Source of the DNA: Eunapius fragilis
Lineage: Eukaryota > Porifera > Demospongiae > Spongillida > Spongillidae
DNA length: 64,000 bases
Assembly (NCBI GenBank): GCA_963681505.1
Contig: OY811984.1
Span: 780,772 to 844,771, forward strand
Direction: 5' to 3'
The notes beneath the pieces are model-generated. The model did not search any database and was not told where the DNA came from. It saw nothing but the letters and a program-made list of their open reading frames with translations. Made by a program: the position numbers and the translations under genes. Position 1 is the stretch's first letter; every line of letters starts with the position of its first letter. Positions 53,030-63,686 of the stretch are shown piece by piece.

Positions 53030-54480
53030 TCAGCAATGAGACGGCAAATACAAGGTTTCTGTAGTGTGTTGCTGTGGGTTTCGGTGACCATGGGTTGGGA
53101 ACAATGACATGTGTCCAATTTCAAAGCAGTTGATAACGTACTGCCTCATTTTTTGCTGATCAAAAAATATCGTGGCAGGATCTTGACCAAAAGTTAGAGC
53201 AGTTGCAAATACTATTGAGAACAAGCCGCAATCACATGTATTAGCTTGTTTTTGGACATCAATGTAATGGATTACAATATCAGGTTGACAAGACTGCAAA
53301 AAATCTGCCACTAACGTTTGCTCATGATGCCCATGGTAGCTATCATGCACTTTGACAGTAGATGGTGGTACATGCACCAATTATAGATACTGTTATCCAA
53401 TGTCTGTTGTTAATGTTCAATATCTGAATAAAGGGCGTTCTTCTAGGCTCCATTTGAAATTTAAAAGACTGAATAATAAACTGAAATCCATCAATAAATG
53501 GGTTTTGTTTCTTTAAATACATTTGCAAGGCAGAACTTACAGACAATATGTGATAGCCAGTGAGTCCATGCAGGGAGGAGAATTAGATGCTGACTCTGCA
53601 ATTCTGGAACCCATCATTCGTTCCAGTGTGAGCTTGTTCCACCAGACCTTGCAATTGAGGATGTTGCGGCTGACCACTCACTAGCTGTACAGCTCCTGGC
53701 CAAATGGCAAGAACGTCCTCAATCAAATGATCTCCCATTTTCACTATGCAGGATAGTAGGGAGACCGAATATAGGGAACATCCACTTCTCAAGAGCATTT
53801 GTCAGTTCTTTGGCAGTCTTCTGGGGTAGTCTAATGCTAAATTGAACTTTGACCAATGGTCAACAATATGCAAGATCCACTTATTGCCATCATGAGGCAA
53901 ATGCCTCATGTCAATTAGATCAATCTGTAAAGTGGATAATAAACATTTTTGGGCAGAAAAATATACTGACCTGTACACGTGACAAGAATCCATTTGCCAC
54001 TATAGGCCGCAGTTTGGGTTTTTGAGGCACACAAAGACTGCAAGTTTCTCAGAGCTTAATGAAATGCTCTACCACACTTCTAGGAACATACGAGTACAAC
54101 GATTGAACCTAGACAATTAGAATCACCTGCATGCATGTAACTAAAGCAGAGAAGGAACATTTAAAAAGTGCAAACCTTGGAAAATGTCTTTTTTGAGCCC
54201 GCATGTAGACAGTGTTTAGAGTGAACCTGCTCCAAATGCAATATGCTATAAAACCCTTCCACTGTTGCAACTCTGCGAGAAGCTTTCATCATAGTGAATT
54301 CTGTACAGCGAGGTGTAAATATCTGACTTCATGCGACGCCGTATACGTTGAATGAAATCTTACCTGCTTTTCTTCCTTCAAAGAGACAACTAGTACATCA
54401 CGAACGCCTGCCGATGGCATATCCAGTAGAGCTAAGCCACCCTTTTTGACGAAATATCCAAATGAGGCATCTGGATTTGT
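53030..54480 (-). pseudogene. integrase (KRBA2/Ginger-like) plus Ulp1-type protease, degenerate transposon ORF
   Basis: In minus-strand order: NPDASFGYFVKKGGLALLDM with VRDVLVVSLKEEKQ, then RRVATVEGFYSILQ and VHSKHCLHAGSKKT (integrase zinc-binding-like H..H..C), SLCVPQKPKLRPIV, the catalytic start QIDLIDMRHLPHDGNKWILH followed by IVDHWSKF (first Asp), then frames with HTGTNDGFQN. After that comes a Ulp1/C48 part with NINNRHWITVSI (His), YIDVQKQANTCDCGLFSIVF (Asp, Gln-region and catalytic Cys). The order integrase then Ulp1 protease is known in some cut-and-paste and virus-like transposons. Several stops and frame changes make it inactive here. Confidence 0.65.
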
Positions 54481-54656
54481 TTTCCTTTCAAAGTGATCAA
54501 CGATTCATTTGGCAAAGTCTGCCGTATCACAGCACTCATGGAACGCTTCCCTTCAATAGGAAACAAGCTCTTCAAAGATCTTGCAGCTGGCGCTCTTATC
54601 TATGATCGTCGTGTTCACACTTTATTGAGCATATGTGCAAAACTTTTGTTATTAAT

Positions 54657-54732
54657 CCGGTTGAACAACCGGTCGTCCGGTTAATCAACCGGGTATCCGG
54701 TTGATTAACCGGACGACCGGTTGTTCAACCGG
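54657..54732. repeat. perfect palindrome, 36-bp arms, 4-bp loop
   Basis: Arms built from alternating CCGGTTGAACAACCGG, GTCGTCCGGTT and AATCAACCGG modules, loop GTAT. Each module is itself nearly palindromic. No mismatch in 36 pairs. It sits 10-15 bp left of the junction back to duplicated DNA. Confidence 0.92.
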
Positions 54733-55176
54733 ATAATTGTATTGCATCCGGACAGAACAACAACATTCATGCCATGAATGTTGTCGCAACAATCTGGAAC
54801 ATAAACACATCCGTTCAGCAGTCATTCCTGTACCAGGTTGTTAAGATTTGGCTGTGTAGGCGTACGCTGGAAGTACTACAGAACCTGATCTTCCTCCAAT
54901 TACTAACCCCGCTTTATATGCAGCCCAAGGACTAGCTAGCTTTATAACCATTTAGCATAGGCAGCAGAGCCCGGTTTGTCTAAGTAGCTGTAAATCATGT
55001 AGATATATATTCATCATAATGAATCGGCTAGGGTCGATAATCATTTCAATATTTCAAGGCGTGCATGGGTTTTTCGTTCACAGCAGTGTACCATAGGGCT
55101 ATTCCATTTAATGACCGTACAGGGGTACGGAATAAATCACCCCAGACTGTTAATAAATCCCTCTGGATATTACATA

Positions 55177-56978
55177 TAGGGTGTGTAACCTTTTTTAAAA
55201 ATTAAAATCGATTATTTCGACTATGAAAAAAAGTCTAATCGATTTATCAGGTTTATAGCAACTTGTAAATCGGTTATTAGAAACATGCAATCGATTTAGG
55301 CGATTAATGCATCATTAATTTGCCAGTGATTACCCAGGTTTTTCAGGTTTATCCGATTTTAATTTAATATTGGCACGTCAATCACAGTTACTCAGCCCAT
55401 ATTTTTATAGATGCTATTCATTTTAGTTTATTGGGAAGATGTACATAAGGCGCAAATCAAAGCATCGCACTCTACGACAAACATTACGCAATATTGTATG
55501 GCTCAACAGCATCCGCCATGAATCCTCTTGCCTCATAACTGATAACGTCAACTTGAAATTATTAAAATCACACTTGCCCGTTCCACAGCATCAGAGATAA
55601 TATATAGAGGGATTGGAAACGAGCCAATTATCGCTAGGTAACGCCTGCCATCCGCACTTGAATAGTGGACCGACCAGTACGCGTATAACCAATACATTAT
55701 TTCTGTGAGTATCAAACGCCGCAGGTTCTCGATCCAAAGAAGTAGTGACACTAAGCCCCGGAGGCACGTGTTCAGCGACTAGCTGGCGTGGAATTGAAAC
55801 AAGCTGTGTACGAGCGTAGCTGCGGAGACGCTTCTCGTTCTCGTCCTAATGAGTCGAAATATATCTTTTCCCATCACCTTTGAAAACATGCACACACTCA
55901 CATACGCGTTTGTAGCTCATTTAAATACGGTCACGCCACTTATCAACCATCTAGTGATGAGGAAAGCCAGGTCTGTATTACGTAGCGCGCACTGAATAGA
56001 CGAAACTGTCGGACAAAGAAAGTATACCCAAAATCACGTCGTAGATGTTTGGTAAGGCCGATGTACAAAAGAATACCCCCACGCCACCCCTCACACTTAT
56101 TGCATTACATATTCCGAGTTTCGTTAAAACACCTGCTGTGACCGAGCAGATACTGTCGGACAAAAAACTGCCCTCCCCCCGTAACACATTTTGTACGAAA
56201 TACATTTATAACAATGCAACGGAACATAATTAGACGCCAAAAATGATAACACAGATGGGGCATGCCTGAACGAATTCGATTCCTATGACAAATCGTGTTC
56301 TGGTGGCCAGGTAGTCTTCTTTTTCTACTTCGCCCACTTTCTTACGCCCGCCTAAAAGGTGCGAATCACACGGTGTCGGATGAATTATATGCACTGCCCA
56401 GCCAAAGTATTACGCACGTGACGCGTTTCCAATCCCTCTATATATTATCTCTGGTTGAGGAGCGTAATGCGGCAGCCAAGCGATCTGAGGAAGAACATGC
56501 AGCAAAACTGACGAGCTAAGAGACGTGAATGTGCAGAGCAGCAATCATCTCAACCTGCTGATAATGTACCTGGGGGATCTCGTTCTGAGCCTGGAGAACC
56601 TGAGACTATTAAACGTAAAACTTCATGGGTCTGGCAAGCTTTTGACTATCTCCCTCCTTGCGATGATAAACAGAAGGCTGACAAACCTCGGTACAAATGT
56701 CTGCTATCCTTGGACAATGGTGCAAAATGTGACACTGTATTGGTTTATTGTGGAGGTACAACTAATATGGCAACCCATCTCCGAACAAGGCACAGCAAAT
56801 ATGTCCTTGAGCATGATATGAAAAGCCAGACAAACACATTGAAAGTAGACACTGACAAAAATACACTTCTTATGGGGAACATGGCAAAATGGACACCAGA
56901 GAGGCGACACCTACTGTGTCGGAAGATTGCATACTGGCTTGTTAACCTACAAAACCTGAAAACCGGTTACACACCCTA
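55177..56978 (+). mobile_element. hAT transposon with 14-bp TIRs and 8-bp target duplication
   Basis: 1802 bp. Perfect terminal inverted repeats TAGGGTGTGTAACC and GGTTACACACCCTA, flanked by ATTACATA at 55169-55176 and 56979-56986. TSDs of 8 bp and this TIR size are typical of hAT. A BED-type zinc-finger coding part lies near the right end, but no hAT transposase core (RNase H fold, dimerisation domain) is seen, so it is an internally deleted copy. Copy D lacks it at the matching site. Confidence 0.88.
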
Positions 56979-56979
56979 A
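56525..56979 (+). pseudogene. BED zinc-finger N-terminal part of hAT transposase
   Basis: The frame reads SWVWQAFDYLPPCDDKQKAD, then RYKCLL..KCDTVLVYCGGT and THLRTRHSKY. The aromatic positions, Cys residues and His-x4-His fit a BED finger. It ends at 56977-56979 as the TIR is reached (NLKTGYTP then stop). A Glu/Lys-rich stretch lies upstream in another frame, so at least one frameshift is present. The rest of the transposase is deleted. Confidence 0.65.
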
Positions 56980-57076
56980 TTACATATCACCGTTAATAAC
57001 TATTTTTCCATTCGTACCTGTACGGTTATTGAATGGAATAGCCCATACTCAATAATTTTTGTGTATTGGGCCTCGA

Positions 57077-58377
57077 ATGGATCTACAGCTTTGCGACTAT
57101 CTATACGTCCGTCATTCTTTGGGCTCAGCTGAAAGGTTAAGAAAAGAAGGCCTATCGGCTGAGATCTATAAGGTTAGTAATACCGCCCTTCTATAATTAT
57201 AATTAAACAATCTTAGCAGCTTATTACATGCCTAACTGTTCTATTTCAGAAATGGAAGCGTCGTCGCTGGGTGGTGCTGAGCGCAAACATTTCGCCTTCA
57301 AAGTGTTCCTTGATCTACTGCAAAAAGGAGACCGACTGGCTGTCCAATAAACAAAGCGAAATCAGCAAATGCCAACTGACCAGCTTTTCGGTGCAAAAGG
57401 CCACCGGTCACGGAGAACATGACAACCACCTGATCATCTCCCTCCGTGCCTACGATATCTACCTGTCCTTTGAGTCGGTTACGAAGATGGAACAGTGGTA
57501 CAAAGCTTTGGAACGTATGCTCGGTAGGCGGGGTCAGCTGGCTATAATAATGAAAACATTTTTTACGAGAAATGTTGGTGGTTTAATGGCAATAGTGGTG
57601 TAAAAAAGCATGGTTTGTACTGAAAAGAAAGAAGTGAAATATACCTATAGCATGCAATCCTGACCAGTTACCGCGATTAATTCTTTATAATTGATAACCA
57701 TATCGCAAAATAGATGTATACGGACCACTATTGGGTCAAAAAGGATATAATTAGAATGCTAAGCATACCGTAATAATGGCGTCATTAAACTCATTATCTT
57801 AATGCATTGTTTGGAGCCACTGTTTGCACAACCAGAATGAAATGCGGGTAGACAGACCCTTTCTGTACACATGTGTACCTAATTCAGATGCAGACAGAGA
57901 CAGTTTTTTTTTACTCTGCGGGGAGATGTTTCTATTGTCCGCGTATGCATTTGGTGCGGGAGACTACTATTAGTCTGATGACATTGTTCTATATATCAAG
58001 ATACATTTCAAAGTGACTCTGTTATAATCTTACTAGTTTTTTGAGCACAAAAGTACGAATATTGGACGTAGACTGCAGTGGCGTATCCAGGATTTCAGCG
58101 AGGGGGGTGCTTAAGTTCAGGCCCGATACGAAAAGCGGGGGGGGGGGGGGGGGGGGGGGGGTGCTGTCGGTTTCTGGCCCAATACGAAAAGCAGGGGGGG
58201 GGGGGGGGGGTGCTGGTGCTGTCGGTTTCTGGCCCGATACGAAAAGGGAGGGGCAGGCGCGTATCCAGAATGTGCTGGAGGGTGCTGAGGAGCTAGCGCG
58301 AAATTTTTTGGCAACCACGCCCATTCTTGTATTCATTCTTGAGACGGAGACGGAGGGGGGTGCCCGAGCCCCCTGAA

Positions 58378-58408
<31 letters not shown>

Positions 58409-61340
58409 TACGCCCCTGGACTGGATACGACACAACACTGCCTTGAAGTTTAGATGCACGTTATTGCATTCGAAGTCGAATATGCGATTTTTCAAAGCTC
58501 ACAGTTGACTGTACTTTGTACCTCCCGCTTCGACCTGACTTAGAGACACGCCCCCCCCCCACATGCATGTGGTGATAGTTTTACGAATTAAGGCATATCC
58601 ATCAAGTGAAATTACATACGTTTGTCCATTAATTCCTTCACACACAGAGATCACAGCTGTATGCATGCACAGGAATACAGATGGAAAAACACAATTATTT
58701 ATCATATTTGTTATATAAATAATCCTTAAGAAATGTTTTTAGAGCCACTGAGAGCTAGATGGTTGTGCATGGGGCCAGCTGCATGGTTGTATGCATCTGG
58801 TTGTGGGGCCAGAGCTGGTTGTGGGGCCAGGGCTGGTTGTGGGGCCAGAGTTGGTTGTGGGGCCAGGGTTGGTTGTGGGGCCAGAGCTGGTTGTGGGGCC
58901 AGAGCAGGTTGTGGAGCCAGAGCTGGGAGCGAGGGCTGTGTGAGGAACCAGAGCTGGTTGTGGAGCCAGAGCTGGTTGTGGGGCCAAAGCTGGTTGTGGA
59001 GCCAGGGCTGGTTGTGGAGCCAGAGCTGGTTGTGGAGCCAGGGCTGGTTGTGGAGCCAGGGCTGGTTGTGGAGCCAGAGCTGGTTATGGGGTTGTGCATT
59101 CATGAGGCCAGGGGTAGCACAGTTGTGCATGGGCCCAGGGTTGGTGTGGGACCAGAGCTGGTTGTGAGGCATGATTGTGGAGTCAGGGATGGTTGTGGGG
59201 CCAGAGCTGGTTGTGGGGTCGTGTGTGCATGGGGTCAGAGCTGTATGGTTGTTCATGGGCCCAGGATTGGTTCTGAGGGTAGTGCTGGTTGTGCATGGGA
59301 ACAGGGCTGGTTGTGCATGGGAACAGGGGTGGGTGGTGGGAGTAGGCTGGTTGTACATGGGGTCAGGGCTAGTATGTGAGACCATGCAAGCATGCATGGA
59401 CGTTAGAACCTTTCATTTTCTACAATGTCAGTGTCTGTTGTGTAAAACAGTCCGTGCACAACTTAACGTAGTACAGTACTGATCAACTGTTTTGACCTAC
59501 TTGCTAGGTCTCATGCACGAACTGTTAACTTTAAAACGTATAACAGAGCCGCTTCGAAAACTATAAAATTATCAAGTTCATTCCATCTACAATACAAAGC
59601 TATGCGCCGTTGGAGCCAGAAAATTTCCTCATGCAGTTTGTACACAAGGCAATGAGTAAATGACCTACAGCTAAAAGTTTATATGTTTTAAGTCGCATAG
59701 TGTTCGAGTGGCTTAAGCTACGATCATAGTACTTGTGGCATCGGATAAAGTACAAGTTGTATAACCATAAAACAGTGCATCTCATATATTGGAGGCGTAT
59801 TGCCGTGTCTGGAACCCACGTAGCATTTGTTGTACACAACCCAGCATACTTGTTTTTTAAAAGTTTTTGCACGGGCAATGTTATAACGAAATCCTCCTTT
59901 GTGTTTGGTGGCAAGGAAATATGTAGGATACCATTGCCTTTGTGCAAAGGTAGAAAACTAACTCAATTTCACCTCAAAACATTGTAACATTGCTATATGC
60001 ATGTATTTATTGTTGATCATGCATGAATAATTGCATCGTCATAGTAATGTAGTGGCTCGTTTATGCTGCATGCTAGATGACTAATTTAATTCCCAGTATG
60101 TGTTGCCACAGTTCTATAAATTGCACATCATATTAATTAGTGTGTACATGTTCCATATTAAGCCCATGGGCGCCCCCAGGGGGGGAGGGGGGGCAGGGGG
60201 GGCCATGGCCCCCCCCCCCCCCCCCCTTATAGACCCAATGGCGCCCCACTCCCGACCTCCTTCTAATAAATGCCAAATTATTTAACCCTGTCCCAGTATT
60301 TCTATGTACATGCACCTCCCCCCCCCCCCCCCCCCTCCCTCCCTATAAGTGGTGCCCCCTCCTCTAGAAAAGCTAGGGGTGCCATGAAGCCCCATCTATT
60401 TATCTCTCCTGCAGATTTCTATGATGTCGTTCTGCAGCAATGCCCCAAGTACAGTAGGCTCCAAGGTGAGTACGTGGTCCAGTTCTCTTCCCCAGACCAG
60501 TTTAAGGTGTGGGGGTTGAATGGTCAACTGCTCTGGGAATGGCCACTTAGCAATGTGAGGAGAATTGGCTACCAGAAATCAACTAAGGAGCTTGAAGTTG
60601 AAGTTGGAAGGTTTGGCTGGGGAGGAGGGGATATCTGGTATTGCTATTAAGTTAAGTGTATCTTCCCCTCCCCTGTCAAACTGACCTGGTACAACAGAAA
60701 GTCATGTGTAGGAGATGGACAGTTCTTCTTTGCTGGTCAGAGGGCATTTGCATTGTACCGCACAATTAAGGGAGCCATGGAAGTGCCTATTCCGCCAGTC
60801 AGGTCCCCAGACCAGTCCATAGGGTTACCAGTTGAGCTCACAAGGTCACCACCAGATCTGCCAGCAAGGTCTCCAGACCAGATCATACAGCCACCAGTCC
60901 ATTCCATGAGATCACCAAGGTCCCCAGTCCCATCTGTGAGATCAACCCTGAATGATAGAGCACTGATGAGGTCATCAGAAGACATTCACTCTCCAGAATA
61001 CTCCTATGTTACAGTTGGTCAAACAACGCCGAATGTTAACAGTGCCCAGTCCCACCTGAATGGTGCATTATTGAAAAGTACTGCACCAAGCCTGGACAGT
61101 GCCCAGGCCTCTGTGGACAGTGTCCAGGCCCATATCAATGATGCCACATCTTACATGTCTTTAATGTGTCTGGACAGTGTGGACAGTACATATGATGACG
61201 TCATAATGGGACACGAGGATAGTGCTGCCCAGGACAGTAGGACATATGACAGCATTTCAGGGTTATCAGACCACTACTACATCACAATGGAACCACAGGA
61301 CAGTGCCCAGACCCACATATATGATGATACTGTCTTATAA
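57077..61340 (+). CDS. DOK-like PH-PTB adaptor, copy F
   Basis: Exons 57077-57172, 57250-57523, 60415-60610 and 60698-61340 join in frame to 1209 nt (402 aa). The PH exon is 274 nt here because an extra CGT adds an Arg (KWKRRRWVVLS). The PH domain is mosaic: SFSVQKATGHGEHD as in A/E, then AYDIYL as in B/D. The PTB starts DFYDVV instead of EFYDVV (G|AT at the junction) and has LQQCPKYSR. The tail has one SPRSPVPSV unit and YSYVTV, SYMSL, STYDDV, TYDSI, YYITM and IYDDTVL. Upstream, a MITE and a nested hAT separate the conserved 5' block from the ATG by about 2 kb, so its promoter may differ from that of D. The PH-PTB intron holds the 343-bp element and the 18-bp minisatellite. Confidence 0.86.
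57524..58075. other. PH-PTB intron of copy F, 5' part
   Basis: Matches the copy D intron with small deletions. No exon or further element seen before the 58076 insertion. Confidence 0.5.
58076..58418. mobile_element. 343-bp non-autonomous DNA element with G/C runs
   Basis: Ends CAGTGGCGTA and TACGCCCCTG are inverted repeats with one mismatch. The target GACTG is duplicated at 58071-58075 and 58419-58423, and copy D keeps the empty site with a single GACTG (29647). The interior has three G-runs, repeats of CCCGATACGAAAAG and a C-run at the right end. Confidence 0.82.
58795..59240 (+). repeat. 18-bp minisatellite in PH-PTB intron, copy F
   Basis: Same units as at 30040-30610 (GTTGTGGGGCCAGAGCTG), about a quarter fewer copies and with a different order of variants. 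Irregular units continue to about 59390. Confidence 0.93.
59391..60414. other. PH-PTB intron of copy F, 3' part
   Basis: No exon. Shares the block starting CATCTCATATATTGGAGGCG with introns of B and D. Long G and C runs lie at 60178-60226 and 60318-60338. Confidence 0.5.
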
Positions 61341-62630
61341 TTAATATTTGGGTGGGGGGGAACTCAGAACAACGGAAATGAACAGCGGAAAATTACAGAG
61401 ATCAAGTTCCTTACTCAGAATTGGATTTTAAATATACCAACGCGGTTAATAAAACATTCATTAAAAGAATGCACCGTGATAGGTTTGCCTACTATTAACT
61501 TTATGTTATCTCAACAACAAAATGGCAACTGATCGCACAATATTATTTATTAATAACCGGTAAATAGCATAAAAGTTAATACCTTCAATTTATATATGAT
61601 AAATGTACATTAATACTTAGTCTCTCCAATAAACACGTCTCCATGCTTAGTGGACGGATTGAAATGAAATCCTATACAGGGTGTTTGCGAAAGAACGCAA
61701 CGCTTTAAAATCCCTATAACTCAGGATTGAAATTAATTAACTGCTTGATTTCTTTAACATATGTTGCAGTAGTTAGGCAAACACAAATAATCCAATTAGA
61801 TTTCAATTATTGTAAGCGGTTAAGTAACTGTATCAAATCCCTCATAAATCAAAATATTCAAAGCCCTCTATTAACAAAGTTATTCAAGATTGCGGTTTAC
61901 GATAATTTTATAACTCAATAATAAGTAACACATGATCTGGATATGTGGTGGAACAGTACTGATTTCAAGTTCCTAGGTTCAATAATGAGTTATTAACATT
62001 TAAGACCATCATTTGCTTTAAGGTTGAAGCTGTAAATATTTTTAATAACCATCATAAATTATTCCAGTATAAAATGAAGTACAAAACACTACTTGATTTG
62101 GTAATGGCTATGTAATGGTGCGTTATTAAAACTCAAAGTTAATAAAAACGTAGTGGTCATATAGCTTTTTCAAGTTTGATTTGTTGTTTTGAAATTAACT
62201 AGTAAGACGCCAATCAAATTTCATACTTTTTCAGTCTCATCAATTCTATTCTGCAGTTTATAAATCAAGTTATGAATTAAAAGGTGTCGTACATTGTTTT
62301 GTCATTTTAGTTAATTGCAAGCTATTTGATTTTATCTTTTGAACGGCTAAAGGTAAACGAATTGTAACAATGCGGTTCGTATTTAACTAAATGTACGCAT
62401 AAATTTATTTAGATTGACAATCCTATTAATGAATTATATTCACTTCTGACTCAGCCAAGTTACTCAGAACTGATTGGACTACTTGTAACTGAAAAGATTT
62501 CTTACGACTATAATATGAACAGCGAGATCCAACATTAAAGAATTATAACTACAACAATAGCGATGAAATATGAAACCGCAAGATGTTGTGTAATGCATAG
62601 CATCAAAGGAAATATTTTAACACCGGGTCC
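61341..62630. other. AT-rich 3' flank of copy F
   Basis: Colinear with 32717-34009 behind copy D, including the segment starting ACAGGGTGTTTGCGAAAGAA. No ORF supported. Confidence 0.5.
61448..61453 (+). terminator. poly(A) signal of copy F
   Basis: AATAAA 108 bp after the stop, in the same context as behind copies B and D. Confidence 0.6.
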
Positions 62631-63686
62631 GCCGGTGAAAATCGAATACTTTTTTCGCCTGTTTTGTCGAACTCACTTTTTTGGAAATTTAGTCGGAAGG
62701 GTTTTAATTGCCTCAAATACCAATTTTGCTAGAGTACAACTCTCCATACGATGTTTTGAGCTATTTCTAGCGTTGTAACCACTTCCGTTCAGAAACCAGC
62801 GTTCGATTAGGCCGACAGGGTAAGACCCGCTACCGGAAATGGGGCACTTTTTTTTCCACAACGTTTCTGCATTATAAATAACATAAACTTGCTCACCTGG
62901 TTAGTATGGATAGGGTTCAATCAAATTCTGGCAATATCCTATCATCCTAGTGACAAACAAGAACTAAACTCCCTTATGTCTCGACTCCAGACCCAAGTAT
63001 TGGTCGTGCGCAGGCCCATTATTGTGGGGTCCAGAGCCGAGTCAATATGGACGTTATCCGACACTAGCATGATAAAGCTGTGAATCCATGCAAGTAGTGG
63101 AATACTCAGTAATAGCTTCGCTTTGCAAAACTCCAAGTCGCCGTCACATTAAAAAAAAGGGAAGTAAAAAATATATGCAACTAAGGCCATTTACATCTTG
63201 TAAAGAAATCTATCCGGGACAATTGTCACGTACCCAGACCTGCTAGTCCCCAGGCTGAGATCAATTACAGTCACTTGTTTTCGTCTGGGCACGAGGCAAA
63301 AGCAGCTGCATGTGGGTTTTGTACACAAACTAAGCCAACTGAAGGCATAACTCTTGTTGTGGCCTTATATTCATTCGAAAAGAACTTGAAATATGTATTA
63401 AAACTTGCGCGAAACGTCCTTGGCAACATATCCCCTCCTCCCCAGCCAAACCTTCCAACTTCAACTCGGCAACACTTTGACATCGATAAATTTAGAACCG
63501 CGTCACTTAGAATAGGTATAGCTTACGGTCCACTATAGATACGAGGCAGGAAACAACGCCAAACGTCTTGGCGATGATTGAACTGTCTAAAAATATGCTT
63601 TTACCAGCCATTGCTGTTTCCCGACTAATTTTCCCAAAGTTGGGGGGTTCGACAAAAAAAAGTATTCGATTTTCACGGACCCGGTG
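62631..63686. mobile_element. TTAA-flanked DNA transposon (piggyBac-like), copy F flank
   Basis: Same element as 34010-35006, flanked by TTAA at 62627-62630 and 63687-63690. It differs by small insertions, including a 38-bp filler at 63428-63465 copied in reverse from a DOK-like gene. Being shared by D and F, it was inserted before the duplication. Confidence 0.7.

Larger units (their letters stand above)
50795..54745. mobile_element. insertion zone with integrase+Ulp1 transposon and repeats
   Basis: About 3.95 kb with no counterpart in unit 1, where 27450-27840 lies instead. It contains a dispersed repeat (50815-51080), a 15-bp perfect hairpin (ACTTTCAGCTTCAGG, 51327-51360), an open frame at 51388-51702 (-) without known motif, half of a family 1 foldback (52590-52720), the integrase/protease relic, and a large palindrome at its right end. 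Outer ends of the transposon were not resolved. Confidence 0.6.
55096..57044. repeat. MITE upstream of copy F, split by a hAT element
   Basis: Same element as at 28173-28307. The left terminus GGGCTATTCCATTTAATGAC is at 55096, and the right terminus GGTTATTGAATGGAATAGCC ends at 57044. The hAT element 55177-56978 sits inside. Confidence 0.75.
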
